Shown: positions 1-6,297, counted from the first letter of the stretch. The stretch is DNA of 9,485 nucleotides from Rhodospirillaceae bacterium (GCA_018660305.1 JABJKO010000303.1:1-9485), one strand, 5' to 3'. Numbers and translations: made by a program. The notes: generated by a model not told the origin, from the sequence alone.

Positions 1-9
1 GAGAAAGGA

Positions 10-663
10 TTAAACGGAAAACGATGGAATCCCGGCGCTTGCAATACCGCAAACACGCCGCTTAATATCTTGAACCAGATGAGCCAGACCCTCCTTTAGA
101 TCAGGCCCTTGAGTGTTCCAATTTATATGACGACGGACAATGTGAAACCCGTAGCGGGTAAAAGGCATGCCCTTCAGAGACTGGTCGGACCGCACACCAA
201 ATACGGCGCGCCCACCTGGTTTGAGCCACCGCAACACCATGGCGAAAAACACCGAAATGTCGTCGATAAAGTAAAGGACGTTGATTGCTATCAGGCCATC
301 GATTGACCGCTCATCGATTGGCGCCGCCCTGCAGTCCCCGGTATGGATGGAAATTCGCGAGGCGCCACATCGGGTAAGTGTCTCCTGCGCTTGCCGGGCC
401 ATGTCTTCCGACAGTTCCAGACCCATATAATGGCCGTTGTCGCCGAGCGCCTTAACAACGGGTAGGGACAGGACGCCGTTACCGGGACCAATTTCGACAA
501 TGCGCTCGCCTGCTTGAGGCGCAAGCGTCTCGATACTGCGTTCGGTGATAAACGCGTTCGTATCATTCATTTTCTCGCCCATGGCGCTACCGCCATCACC
601 ACTGGGACAGGCTAATTGCGAGGCAATTTCCTCAAGCTGCTTTTCTTCGGTCGTCATATCCAT
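10..663 (-). CDS. class I SAM-dependent methyltransferase
   Basis: This 217-residue protein has a Rossmann-fold methyltransferase pattern. SAM-binding motif I is VEIGPGNG at residues 56-63, and an acidic residue ending strand 2 (E83 in GLELSEDM) is placed to contact the SAM ribose. A GDC segment sits at 109-111, and LKPGG at 147-151 matches the loop before strand 5. The N-terminal stretch LACPSG...MNDTN (17-36) is shared by a common group of small-molecule methyltransferases. The acceptor is unknown. It is the last gene of the minus-strand operon: its ATG overlaps the TAA of the preceding SDR gene as TAATG, so translation is probably coupled. A second ATG two codons in (M3) is an alternative start, and no good Shine-Dalgarno sequence lies at normal spacing before either. 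The stop lies near the window edge. Its base composition looks less GC-rich than the SDR genes. The family call is firm; the function is open. Confidence 0.88.
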   Translation of the reverse strand: MDMTTEEKQLEEIASQLACPSGDGGSAMGEKMNDTNAFITERSIETLAPQAGERIVEIGPGNGVLSLPVVKALGDNGHYMGLELSEDMARQAQETLTRCGASRISIHTGDCRAAPIDERSIDGLIAINVLYFIDDISVFFAMVLRWLKPGGRAVFGVRSDQSLKGMPFTRYGFHIVRRHINWNTQGPDLKEGLAHLVQDIKRRVCGIASAGIPSFSV

Positions 664-1421
664 TAAATCGCGGCGTATCCCCCATCCACATAGTGATCGG
701 CGCCCGACGTGTAGCTCGCCTCGTCACTGGCCAGAAACAGCGCTGTTCGGGCGATTTCCTCGGGCTGCCCGAGGCGGGCGGCGGGCAAATGCGGACGGTG
801 GCGTTCGATGACGGCGTCCATATTGGGGCTGGCCATGAGCAGGCGGGGCGTCTCGATGGGGCCGGGCAGGATGGAATTGGCCCTTATGTTGTCATCCGCG
901 TAATCCACCGCGACCGATTGGCTGAGCAGCCTCACCGCGGCCTTCGAGGCCGAGTAGGCGGGGCGGCGCTTGGCGGTTCGGGCCCCGTAGATGGACGAGA
1001 TATTGATAAACGAGCCGCCGCCGGCCGCCTTCATATGGGGGATGGCGTATTTGGTGACGATGAACATGCCGGTCACGTTGACATCCAGCGTCTTGCGCCA
1101 GAGATCCACGTCCAGTTCCCCCACCGGCAGAAGCGGATCGCCGAACGCCGCCGCGTTGAAGACGGTGGTGAGCGACCCGAAACCCGCCACGGTTTCCTCG
1201 ATGGCCGCTTTGACGGCGGCCTCGTCCGTTACATCGCACACCAGCGCCATGGCACTGCCGCCGGCGGCTTCGATGTCGGCGGCGGTCTGCTTCACGTTGT
1301 CTTCGGCGATATCTACACAGGCAACCGCTGCGCCCTCGGCGCCAAACAGCCGCGCGGTTCTGCCGGCGATGGCGCCGCCGGCGGCGGTTACAAAGGCGAC
1401 TTTTCCGTCAAGACGTCCCAT
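663..1421 (-). CDS. SDR family NAD(P)-dependent oxidoreductase (paralogue 1, last of three)
   Basis: This is a 252-residue classical-length short-chain dehydrogenase. The catalytic residues are intact: S143, Y156 and K160 (Y-SAS-K), with the structural Asn N115 in DVNVTG. D37 ends strand 2 (ACVDI), which in this family favours NAD(H) over NADP(H). The cofactor-binding loop is unusual: where classical SDRs have TGxxxGxG, this one has T12-AAGGAIA, with alanine at the three conserved glycine positions (13, 17, 19), followed by G20. NNAG is replaced by FNAAA (88-92). The C-terminus keeps VDGGY. By ungapped hand count it is about 67% identical to the adjacent SDR ending at 1436. The start is supported by GGGAGG at 1430-1435 on the minus strand, immediately after the upstream stop. 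It probably oxidises or reduces a hydroxyl/keto group on a small metabolite; the substrate is unknown. Confidence 0.93.
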   Translation of the reverse strand: MGRLDGKVAFVTAAGGAIAGRTARLFGAEGAAVACVDIAEDNVKQTAADIEAAGGSAMALVCDVTDEAAVKAAIEETVAGFGSLTTVFNAAAFGDPLLPVGELDVDLWRKTLDVNVTGMFIVTKYAIPHMKAAGGGSFINISSIYGARTAKRRPAYSASKAAVRLLSQSVAVDYADDNIRANSILPGPIETPRLLMASPNMDAVIERHRPHLPAARLGQPEEIARTALFLASDEASYTSGADHYVDGGYAAI

Positions 1422-1435
1422 TTGTCCGTCCTCCC

Positions 1436-2194
1436 TCAGAATGCGGTGTAGGCGGCATCGACGAAATGGTCGGCGCCCGATGTAAAGCTCGCTTCGTCGC
1501 TGGCGAGAAACAGCGCGGTCTGCGCGATTTCCTCCGGTTTGCCCAGACGCTTCATGTGGAGCCGGGCTCCATGGCGTTCGACCACAGCCTCGATGGAGGG
1601 GTTACGGGCGAGCAGACGGGGGGTCTCGATGGGGCCCGGCATGATGGAGTTGGCCCGGATATTATCGACTGCATAATCCACCGCGATGGATTTTGACAGC
1701 ATCCTCACGCCGCCCTTGGCGGCGCAATAGGCGGGGCGTTCCTTGGCGCCGACAACGCCATAGATCGACGACACATTGATGATCGACCCGCCACCGGCCG
1801 CCTGCATCTGCGGGATTACGTGACGGGCGACGATGAACATGCCGGTGAGGTTGACCTCGATCACGTTCTTCCACATGTCCACCGGCATGTCGGCCAGCCG
1901 GTGGCGCTGTTCGGAATAGGCGGCGGCGTTGAACAGCACGTCGATCTTACCGAATCCCGAGACGCTACGGTCCACCGCCGCCTTCACCGCGTCGTCGTCG
2001 GTGACATCGCAGGTGAGGGCGATGGCCTTGCCGCCTGCCTCGTTGATATCAGCGGCGGTCCTTTGCACGTTCTCCTCGACAATATCGACACACGCCACCG
2101 ACGCCCCTTCCGCGCCGAACAGCCGCGCCGTTGCCCCGGCGATGGCGCCGCCGGCCGCCGTGACAAAGGCCACTTTTCCGTCAAGCCGTCCCAT
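1436..2194 (-). CDS. SDR family NAD(P)-dependent oxidoreductase (paralogue 2, middle)
   Basis: A second 252-residue SDR aligns without gaps to its neighbours (about 67% to the one ending at 663 and 57% to the one ending at 2230, by hand count). S143, Y156 and K160 are present in SSIYG...PAYCAAK, N115 is in EVNLTG, and D37 ends strand 2. The cofactor loop is again TAAGGAIA (12-19), lacking all three classical TGxxxGxG glycines. The C-terminus reads VDAAY where most SDRs, including both neighbours, have VDGG; this difference is specific to this copy. Residues 93-110, a loop that often borders the active site, differ strongly from the other copies, which suggests a different substrate. The start is set by a GGGAG sequence about 7 nt before the ATG. 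It lies 35 nt after the upstream SDR gene and 14 nt before the downstream one, so one operon is likely. Confidence 0.93.
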   Translation of the reverse strand: MGRLDGKVAFVTAAGGAIAGATARLFGAEGASVACVDIVEENVQRTAADINEAGGKAIALTCDVTDDDAVKAAVDRSVSGFGKIDVLFNAAAYSEQRHRLADMPVDMWKNVIEVNLTGMFIVARHVIPQMQAAGGGSIINVSSIYGVVGAKERPAYCAAKGGVRMLSKSIAVDYAVDNIRANSIMPGPIETPRLLARNPSIEAVVERHGARLHMKRLGKPEEIAQTALFLASDEASFTSGADHFVDAAYTAF

Positions 2195-2229
2195 GAGTTT
2201 TCTCCCTGAAGTAAATTTTTCCAGTTTCT

Positions 2230-2988
2230 CTAGACCATGGTGAAGCCGCCATCGACCAGCACGTCGGAGCCGGTCATGAAGCTCGACTGATCGCTGGCCA
2301 GAAAGGCGGCGGCATTGGCGATGTCTTCCGGCTGCCCCAATCGGCCGATGGGATGCAGCGGCACCATGCGTTCGCGGACTTTGTCCATGGTCGATGTCCG
2401 GGCCAGAAGCCGGTTGGTCTCGATGGCGCCGGGCAGGATGCTGTTGGCGCGGATATTGTCGGACGCAAAATCCAGGGCCACCGACCGGGTGAGTTGCCGG
2501 ACAGCGCCTTTTGTCGCCATATAGGCGGGGCGCTGGCCCCAGGCGATGCTGCCGAAGGTGGATGAGATATTGATGAATTGTCCGCCGCCCGCCGCCTGCA
2601 TGTGGGGAATGGCATGCTTGGAGACCAGGAACATACCGGTGATGTTGACGTCCAGAACCTCCTGCCAGACTTCCAGCGGCATGGTGGCGACCGTGTGAAG
2701 GGGTTCCGATGCGGCGGCGGCGTTCACCACCACATCCAGCTTGCCGAAGGCAGCGGCGGCATCATCGATGGTCTTTTTAACGGCGGTTTCGTCGCTGACA
2801 TCGCACACCCTGGCGATGGCCCGTCCGCCGGCCGCCTCTATGTCGCTGGCGGTCTTGGAAACCGTCTCCTCATTGACGTCGACGCAACAGACCGCGGCGC
2901 CCTCCGCGGCGAAACGGCGCGCGATAGCGCCCGCGATACCGCCGCCGGCCGCCGTCACAAAGGCAGCCTTGCCGTCCAATAGTCCCAT
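2230..2988 (-). CDS. SDR family NAD(P)-dependent oxidoreductase (paralogue 3, first of three)
   Basis: This is a 252-residue short-chain dehydrogenase, the most divergent of the three tandem copies. The catalytic S143, Y156 and K160 (PAYMATK) and N115 (DVNITG) are intact, and D37 in CCVDV points to NAD(H). The cofactor loop TAAGGGIA keeps the middle glycine (G17) but has alanine at positions 13 and 19, so it may be closer to the ancestral state than the other two. The end reads VDGGF, as usual for the family. A strong GGGAGG (2994-2999, minus strand) sits 5 nt before the ATG. It follows the VOC gene after 50 nt and precedes the next SDR by 35 nt. The likely role is an alcohol/ketone redox step on a small organic acid or its CoA ester. 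That is inference from context, not from substrate-specific residues. Confidence 0.93.
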   Translation of the reverse strand: MGLLDGKAAFVTAAGGGIAGAIARRFAAEGAAVCCVDVNEETVSKTASDIEAAGGRAIARVCDVSDETAVKKTIDDAAAAFGKLDVVVNAAAASEPLHTVATMPLEVWQEVLDVNITGMFLVSKHAIPHMQAAGGGQFINISSTFGSIAWGQRPAYMATKGAVRQLTRSVALDFASDNIRANSILPGAIETNRLLARTSTMDKVRERMVPLHPIGRLGQPEDIANAAAFLASDQSSFMTGSDVLVDGGFTMV

Positions 2989-3038
2989 CCGTGCCTCCCA
3001 GTTTAATACGGGTTATTGCGCCCGCCTATGTTGGGGCG

Positions 3039-3407
3039 TTACCCCCGGAATTCGATGGCCTCCCCATCAGGTCCCTTGAAAACCACGCGGCGCCAGCCTT
3101 TTTCCCTGGGTTCGCGTGCGTCGGTGTCGTGGGGCGGGGTCATGGCCTCGATTCCCGCCTCTGTCAGCCGGGCGACGTCCCCGTCGAAATCATCCGATTC
3201 GAAGCAGAAGTGAAACCCGTTCATGCCCCCGGCGTCACGATTGACCAGTTCGAGGACCGTGTCGCCCGAGCGTAGATAAGCGATTCTGAGGCCGCCGCCT
3301 GTCAGCTGATTGTAATAGTGTTTGCAGCCAAACAGCGTCTCATAGAACGTAATCGAGCGGTCGATATCCGCGACATCCAGGGCGACGTGATCGATGCGTT
3401 TGAACAT
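3039..3407 (-). CDS. VOC family (glyoxalase/bleomycin-resistance fold) protein
   Basis: This 122-residue single-domain vicinal oxygen chelate protein has two beta-alpha-beta-beta-beta units: 1-57, opening with IDHVAL, and about 62-121, ending DGEAIEF. The expected metal ligands are all in place: H7, E53 (LELV), H66 (FHFCF) and E119. It is therefore probably a metal-dependent enzyme rather than a binding protein. Family members include glyoxalase I, methylmalonyl-CoA epimerase-like enzymes and extradiol-type dioxygenases. Length and sequence style are closest to the glyoxalase/epimerase type, but the substrate cannot be assigned. It is the first gene of the minus-strand operon leading into the three SDR genes. 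The ribosome binding site before this ATG is weak (GAAG), unlike the strong sites downstream. The stop is TAA at 3041-3039. Confidence 0.88.
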   Translation of the reverse strand: MFKRIDHVALDVADIDRSITFYETLFGCKHYYNQLTGGGLRIAYLRSGDTVLELVNRDAGGMNGFHFCFESDDFDGDVARLTEAGIEAMTPPHDTDAREPREKGWRRVVFKGPDGEAIEFRG

Positions 3408-3426
3408 GGTGGCTTCAGTCCGTTCG

Positions 3427-3443
3427 GTTTACAGGAGTTACAG
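3427..3443 (-). promoter_or_regulatory. tandem CTGTAA(A)C repeat at the predicted transcription start
   Basis: Read on the minus strand, CTGTAAC (3443-3437) and CTGTAAAC (3434-3427) form two near-identical direct repeats about 10 nt apart, one helical turn. They overlap the end of the -10 and the predicted start site of the VOC operon. This is a plausible repressor site, but the repeat is short and chance is possible. Confidence 0.25.
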
Positions 3444-3470
3444 AATTGAACGCGGCGTCCGGTCTGTCAA
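3442..3470 (-). promoter_or_regulatory. candidate sigma70-type promoter for the VOC-SDR-methyltransferase operon
   Basis: On the minus strand a consensus TTGACA (3470-3465) is followed by a 17-nt spacer and AATTCT (3447-3442), a weak -10 with only half of its bases matching consensus. The predicted transcript would start near 3435, giving a leader of roughly 28 nt before the VOC ATG. The -35 match and the placement are good and the -10 is poor, so an activator may be needed. It lies in the divergent gap between the VOC gene and the AsmA-like gene. Confidence 0.45.
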
Positions 3471-3512
3471 ATGCGTCCTGCGGACAAACTACCTCTAAAG
3501 GGAAATGACCGG

Positions 3513-3541
3513 TTGGCGAAATTCGCCTATAAGGGTATTAC
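3513..3541 (+). promoter_or_regulatory. candidate promoter with overlapping palindrome for the AsmA-like gene
   Basis: TTGGCG (3513-3518), a 17-nt spacer and TATTAC (3536-3541) form a possible plus-strand promoter in the locally AT-richer divergent region. The perfect 13-nt palindrome GGCGAAATTCGCC (3515-3527) overlaps the -35 and could be an operator. Both promoter hexamers are only moderate matches. An alternative -10, TATAAG, lies at 3528-3533. Confidence 0.3.
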
Positions 3542-3606
3542 CTAAATTAATTACCGCCATCCATCGCTTAAGGGTGGTTGGGCAGGATCAGCCGGGAGAT
3601 AAGTTC

Positions 3607-4422
3607 GTGAAAAAAATACTCATTGGAATAGTCGTTGTGCTCGTCGTCGTTGGCGGCGGTGTGGCTTATGTCTTTCTGAATGCCGGCGGTATAATCAAGC
3701 AGGTTGTCGAAGAAGTCGGCTCGGAGGCGACGCAGGCGAAAGTCACGCTCAGCAGCGTCGATCTGTCCATACAGTCAGGGGAGGCTGCTTTAAACGGCTT
3801 CCAATTGGCCAATCCGCAGGGATTCAAAACGCCCAAGGCCATGAGCTTTGGCGGTGTCAGTGTCAAAATCGATACCAGTACGGTGACGTCCGATGTGATT
3901 GTGATCAAAGAGGTCGTGATCTCGAAGCCGGAAATCACCTATGAGTTTGCCGATGGAGGCAGCAATTTCGACGCCATTCAGAAGAATGTCGATGCCTATG
4001 CGAAATCGATGGGCGCCGGCGGCGGCGACAAGAAACAGGATTCCGCCGAGGCCAAGGGCAGCAAGAAAGTTATCATCGAAAATCTGTATGTGCGTGACGG
4101 TAAGATCGGTGTCAGTGCCTCCTTCCTGAAGGGGAAGGAAATGAACGCAGCATTGCCCACCATCCATCTGAAGGACATCGGTAAGAAAAAGAATGGTGCG
4201 ACGGCAGCGGAAGTCGCTGATCAGCTTCTCGGGGAAATCAGCAAAAGCGCGACCAAGGTGGTGAGCTCGCTGGGCGTCGGAAAGATGATGGACGCAGCCA
4301 AGGGCGCCATGAAAGACGCGGAGAAGATGCTCAAGGAAGGTGGCGGCGGCGATGCCACGAAAATGCTCGACGGCGCGACCAAGGGTGTTGGCGATTCCCT
4401 CAAGGGCCTGTTCGGGAAGTAA
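3607..4422 (+). CDS. AsmA-like membrane-anchored periplasmic protein
   Basis: I choose the GTG at 3607 because GGGAG (3595-3599) lies 7 nt upstream and the protein then opens MKKILIG, a normal membrane anchor. An in-frame ATG at 3505 would add 34 unlikely residues. The 271-residue product has one N-terminal transmembrane segment (about 4-24, valine/glycine rich). Next comes an AsmA/YdgA-type beta-rich region whose hallmark is GEAALNGFQLANPQGF (58-73), then a second conserved block (about 153-200, ENLYVRDGKIGV and IHLKDIGKK). The C-terminal tail of about 45 residues is rich in Gly, Lys, Ala and Met and ends GLFGK. Proteins of this kind sit in the inner membrane facing the periplasm and are linked to envelope or lipid handling; the exact role here is unknown. 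It is divergent from the VOC operon and about 110 nt upstream of the aldolase gene, and it has no obvious metabolic link to either. Confidence 0.75.
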   Translation: MKKILIGIVVVLVVVGGGVAYVFLNAGGIIKQVVEEVGSEATQAKVTLSSVDLSIQSGEAALNGFQLANPQGFKTPKAMSFGGVSVKIDTSTVTSDVIVIKEVVISKPEITYEFADGGSNFDAIQKNVDAYAKSMGAGGGDKKQDSAEAKGSKKVIIENLYVRDGKIGVSASFLKGKEMNAALPTIHLKDIGKKKNGATAAEVADQLLGEISKSATKVVSSLGVGKMMDAAKGAMKDAEKMLKEGGGGDATKMLDGATKGVGDSLKGLFGK

Positions 4423-4448
4423 AGTTAGGAGCCAATTAAGCCCAAGTC

Positions 4449-4457
4449 TGGTATAGT
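4449..4457 (+). promoter_or_regulatory. candidate extended -10 promoter for the aldolase gene
   Basis: TG-G-TATAGT (4449-4457) matches an extended -10 element with one mismatch to TGnTATAAT. No good -35 is visible at normal spacing, which is tolerated for extended -10 promoters. A transcript starting near 4464 would begin at or just inside the hairpin at 4462-4498, giving a leader of about 68 nt before the ATG at 4532. Confidence 0.35.
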
Positions 4458-4461
4458 TGCG

Positions 4462-4498
4462 TCCCTCGTGGTTGGGGATATGATCCGGTCATGAGGGA
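4462..4498 (+). promoter_or_regulatory. nested hairpin in the leader of the aldolase gene
   Basis: TCCCTCGTG (4462-4470) pairs with CATGAGGGA (4490-4498) over 9 bp with one G-U wobble. Inside it GGAT (4476-4479) pairs with ATCC (4483-4486) around an ATG loop. No T-run follows, so it is not a classic intrinsic terminator. It could be a weak end signal for the AsmA-like transcript or a structured 5' leader of the aldolase mRNA. Confidence 0.35.
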
Positions 4499-4531
4499 GA
4501 TGGGTCGTTTCAGCTGCCTGGGGAGGTGAAA

Positions 4532-5317
4532 ATGGTTCCAGATGGGTCACATCGCGTCGATATTCCGTCCTTGAAAGACAGCGTCAGCGAAGAGGAATGG
4601 CAGACGCGCGTCGATCTGGCCTGTGCCTACCGGCTGGTTGCGCATCATGGATGGCTTCACGGCATCGCCAACCATATTTCCATGCGGGTCCCGGGAGACG
4701 ATGAGCATTTTCTCCTCAACCCCTATGGGCTGGAATATCGCGAAGTGACGGCGTCGAGCCTGGTCAAAATCGACCTCGACGGCAATAAGATGTTTGACAG
4801 CCCGTTTGGCATCAATCAGGCGGGCTTTGTCATCCACAGCGCGATCCATGCCGCCCGTAAGGACATTACCTGCGCCCTTCATACCCATACCGAAGCCGGC
4901 ATGGCTGTTTCCGCCCTCAAATGCGGGCTGTTGCCTTTAAGCATGAGCGCTATCCGGTTCTATAACCGAATCTCCTATCACGATTATGAGGGGGTGACGC
5001 TGGATACCGAGGAGCGCGAGCGGATCGCCGAGCACCTGGGGACGCATTACGCCATGATCCTGCGCAATCATGGCCTGCTGACCCTGGGCCGCAATATCGG
5101 CGAGGCCTTCTATCTGATGTATAATCTCGAGAAGGCCTGCGCATCGCAGCTTTCTGCAATGGCGACCGGGGCTGAACTGGAAATACCGGCCGAGGATGTG
5201 CTTGAGAAATCCGCCGCCCAATCATGGCAGGCCGGCAACAACAACATGGACGTTCATCCCGCTTGGCCCGCCTTCATGCGGCAAATGGACGAAATCGATC
5301 CGTCCTATCGGAACTGA
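4532..5317 (+). CDS. class II aldolase/adducin family protein
   Basis: The start is set at ATG 4532, with GGGAGG (4521-4526) 5 nt upstream. A GTG at 4526 in the same frame would overlap that ribosome binding site. The 261-residue protein carries the three histidines that bind the divalent metal in class II aldolases: H117 and H119 in LHTHTEAG, and H180 in LRNHGLLTLG. The phosphate/substrate-loop region GIANHISMR (44-52) and FLLNPYGL (60-67) is also typical. Family members cleave or decarboxylate sugar phosphates and hydroxy acids; E121, next to HTH, is a possible acid/base. Length and the HTHTEAG variant fit the unnamed, non-sugar branch often annotated simply as class II aldolase/adducin. 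The alpha/beta hydrolase gene follows on the same strand after 108 nt with no visible terminator, so co-transcription is plausible. The substrate is unknown. Confidence 0.9.
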   Translation: MVPDGSHRVDIPSLKDSVSEEEWQTRVDLACAYRLVAHHGWLHGIANHISMRVPGDDEHFLLNPYGLEYREVTASSLVKIDLDGNKMFDSPFGINQAGFVIHSAIHAARKDITCALHTHTEAGMAVSALKCGLLPLSMSAIRFYNRISYHDYEGVTLDTEERERIAEHLGTHYAMILRNHGLLTLGRNIGEAFYLMYNLEKACASQLSAMATGAELEIPAEDVLEKSAAQSWQAGNNNMDVHPAWPAFMRQMDEIDPSYRN

Positions 5318-5425
5318 TCGACACGGGTTTCAGGTAGCCTGCCGCAAGACGGGCGCTTTTCAAGACCAGATCGCGTATTCAGTCTCAATGATATCTGACC
5401 AATTATTTGCTAGGGAGGAACACCG

Positions 5426-6283
5426 ATGGCGACCGTAACGCAGAATTTTACCGTAGATGACATTGAATATCTCCGGCATGGCGACCGTCCGCTGATGCTG
5501 CGGCTGTTTCGGCCCGTGGGAGAAGGTCCCTTTCCTGTCGTCGTCGATCTTCATGGCGGTGCCTGGAACAATGGGGATTTTACCCGCTGTCAGGATCACG
5601 GGGCATCCTGGGCGCAGGACGGGCTTGCGGTGGCGGCCCTCGATTTCCGCCAGGCCGCGGACCTCTACCCATCGTCGCTCACGGATATCAACTATGCGAT
5701 CCGCTGGATTAAGGCGCATGCCGCCGATCTAAATCTCGACCCGGCAAGGGTGGGGCTGGCCGGTCAGTCGAGCGGTGGCCATCTGGCCATGCTCGCTGCC
5801 ATGCGGCCCACCGATCCGCGCTATTCGGAAATTCCGTTGGGGGACGGCTCGTCCTCTTTCGATGCGACGGTCAACTGTGTTGGCATGGCGTGGCCGGTCA
5901 TGAACCCGCTATCCCGCTACCGCCATGCGAAACGCTGCGTGGCCGCGGACGGATCGTCAAGCTGGGCGGATGGCATCCCGGAGAGGCATGACACCTACTG
6001 GGTCAATGAAGACAACATGGCCGAAGGCAATCCCATGCTCGCCCTCGAACGCGGTGAAAGTGTGGAGATGCCGCCGGCCCTCTGGGTTCAGGGGAAGCCC
6101 GACATCGTCCATGATTACCGCGATCTCCATTCCGATGTCGATCTGAATGAACCGGAGCGTTTCGTGGAGAACTATCGCGGCGCCGGTGGTGAAATCCACC
6201 TGCTCTATGTTGACTACGAAACCCGCGAGGGGACAGCGTCGATCAATCCGCTCTCCGTGTTCTTTCGCGAGCATCTCACCTGA
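5426..6283 (+). CDS. alpha/beta hydrolase (HSL/esterase-like)
   Basis: This 285-residue alpha/beta hydrolase has its start fixed by GGGAGGA (5413-5419) 6 nt before the ATG. The oxyanion-hole motif HGGAW is at 43-47, and the nucleophile elbow GQSSGG (113-118) places S115 as the catalytic serine, the arrangement of hormone-sensitive-lipase and BD-FAE-like carboxylesterases. D226 in QGKPDIVHDY is the likely acid. The usual late His (GxxHxF or PHGF context after the last strand) is not seen: the equivalent region reads YVDYETREGTAS (261-272). H258 lies within the preceding strand, and H229 follows D226. An insertion (about 140-200) may form a cap. There is no signal peptide, so it is probably cytoplasmic. 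It may hydrolyse an ester or lactone in the same pathway as the aldolase. It converges with the crotonase gene, with 14 nt between stops. Confidence 0.87.
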   Translation: MATVTQNFTVDDIEYLRHGDRPLMLRLFRPVGEGPFPVVVDLHGGAWNNGDFTRCQDHGASWAQDGLAVAALDFRQAADLYPSSLTDINYAIRWIKAHAADLNLDPARVGLAGQSSGGHLAMLAAMRPTDPRYSEIPLGDGSSSFDATVNCVGMAWPVMNPLSRYRHAKRCVAADGSSSWADGIPERHDTYWVNEDNMAEGNPMLALERGESVEMPPALWVQGKPDIVHDYRDLHSDVDLNEPERFVENYRGAGGEIHLLYVDYETREGTASINPLSVFFREHLT

Positions 6284-6297
6284 GAAGGCGCTTATCT

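Larger units (their letters stand above)
663..2988 (-). repeat. tandem array of three paralogous SDR genes
   Basis: Three adjacent, same-strand genes encode proteins of identical length (252) that align end to end without gaps, so the array arose by tandem gene duplication. The two downstream copies are closest (about 67% protein identity by hand count). Their 5' ends also match well at DNA level: about 54 of 61 bases are shared between 1361-1421 and 2134-2194. The upstream copy is about 57% identical to the middle one. The gaps between copies (35 and 14 nt) are not conserved in sequence, and each copy keeps its own ribosome binding site. Confidence 0.85.

Noticed and set aside
693..1451. A 252-codon open frame on the plus strand opposite the first SDR gene, with similar long frames opposite the other SDR genes
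   Set aside because: It is an antisense shadow caused by GC-rich third positions. It has no ribosome binding site or recognisable domain, and its protein is Gly/Arg/His rich.
3475..3485. GTCC-TGC-GGAC inverted repeat just upstream of the minus-strand -35 as an operator
   Set aside because: Four-base arms are too short to support a specific call without conservation data.
5331..5341. Small CAGG-TAG-CCTG hairpin after the aldolase stop
   Set aside because: A 4-bp stem without a T-run is expected by chance; no terminator is called there.
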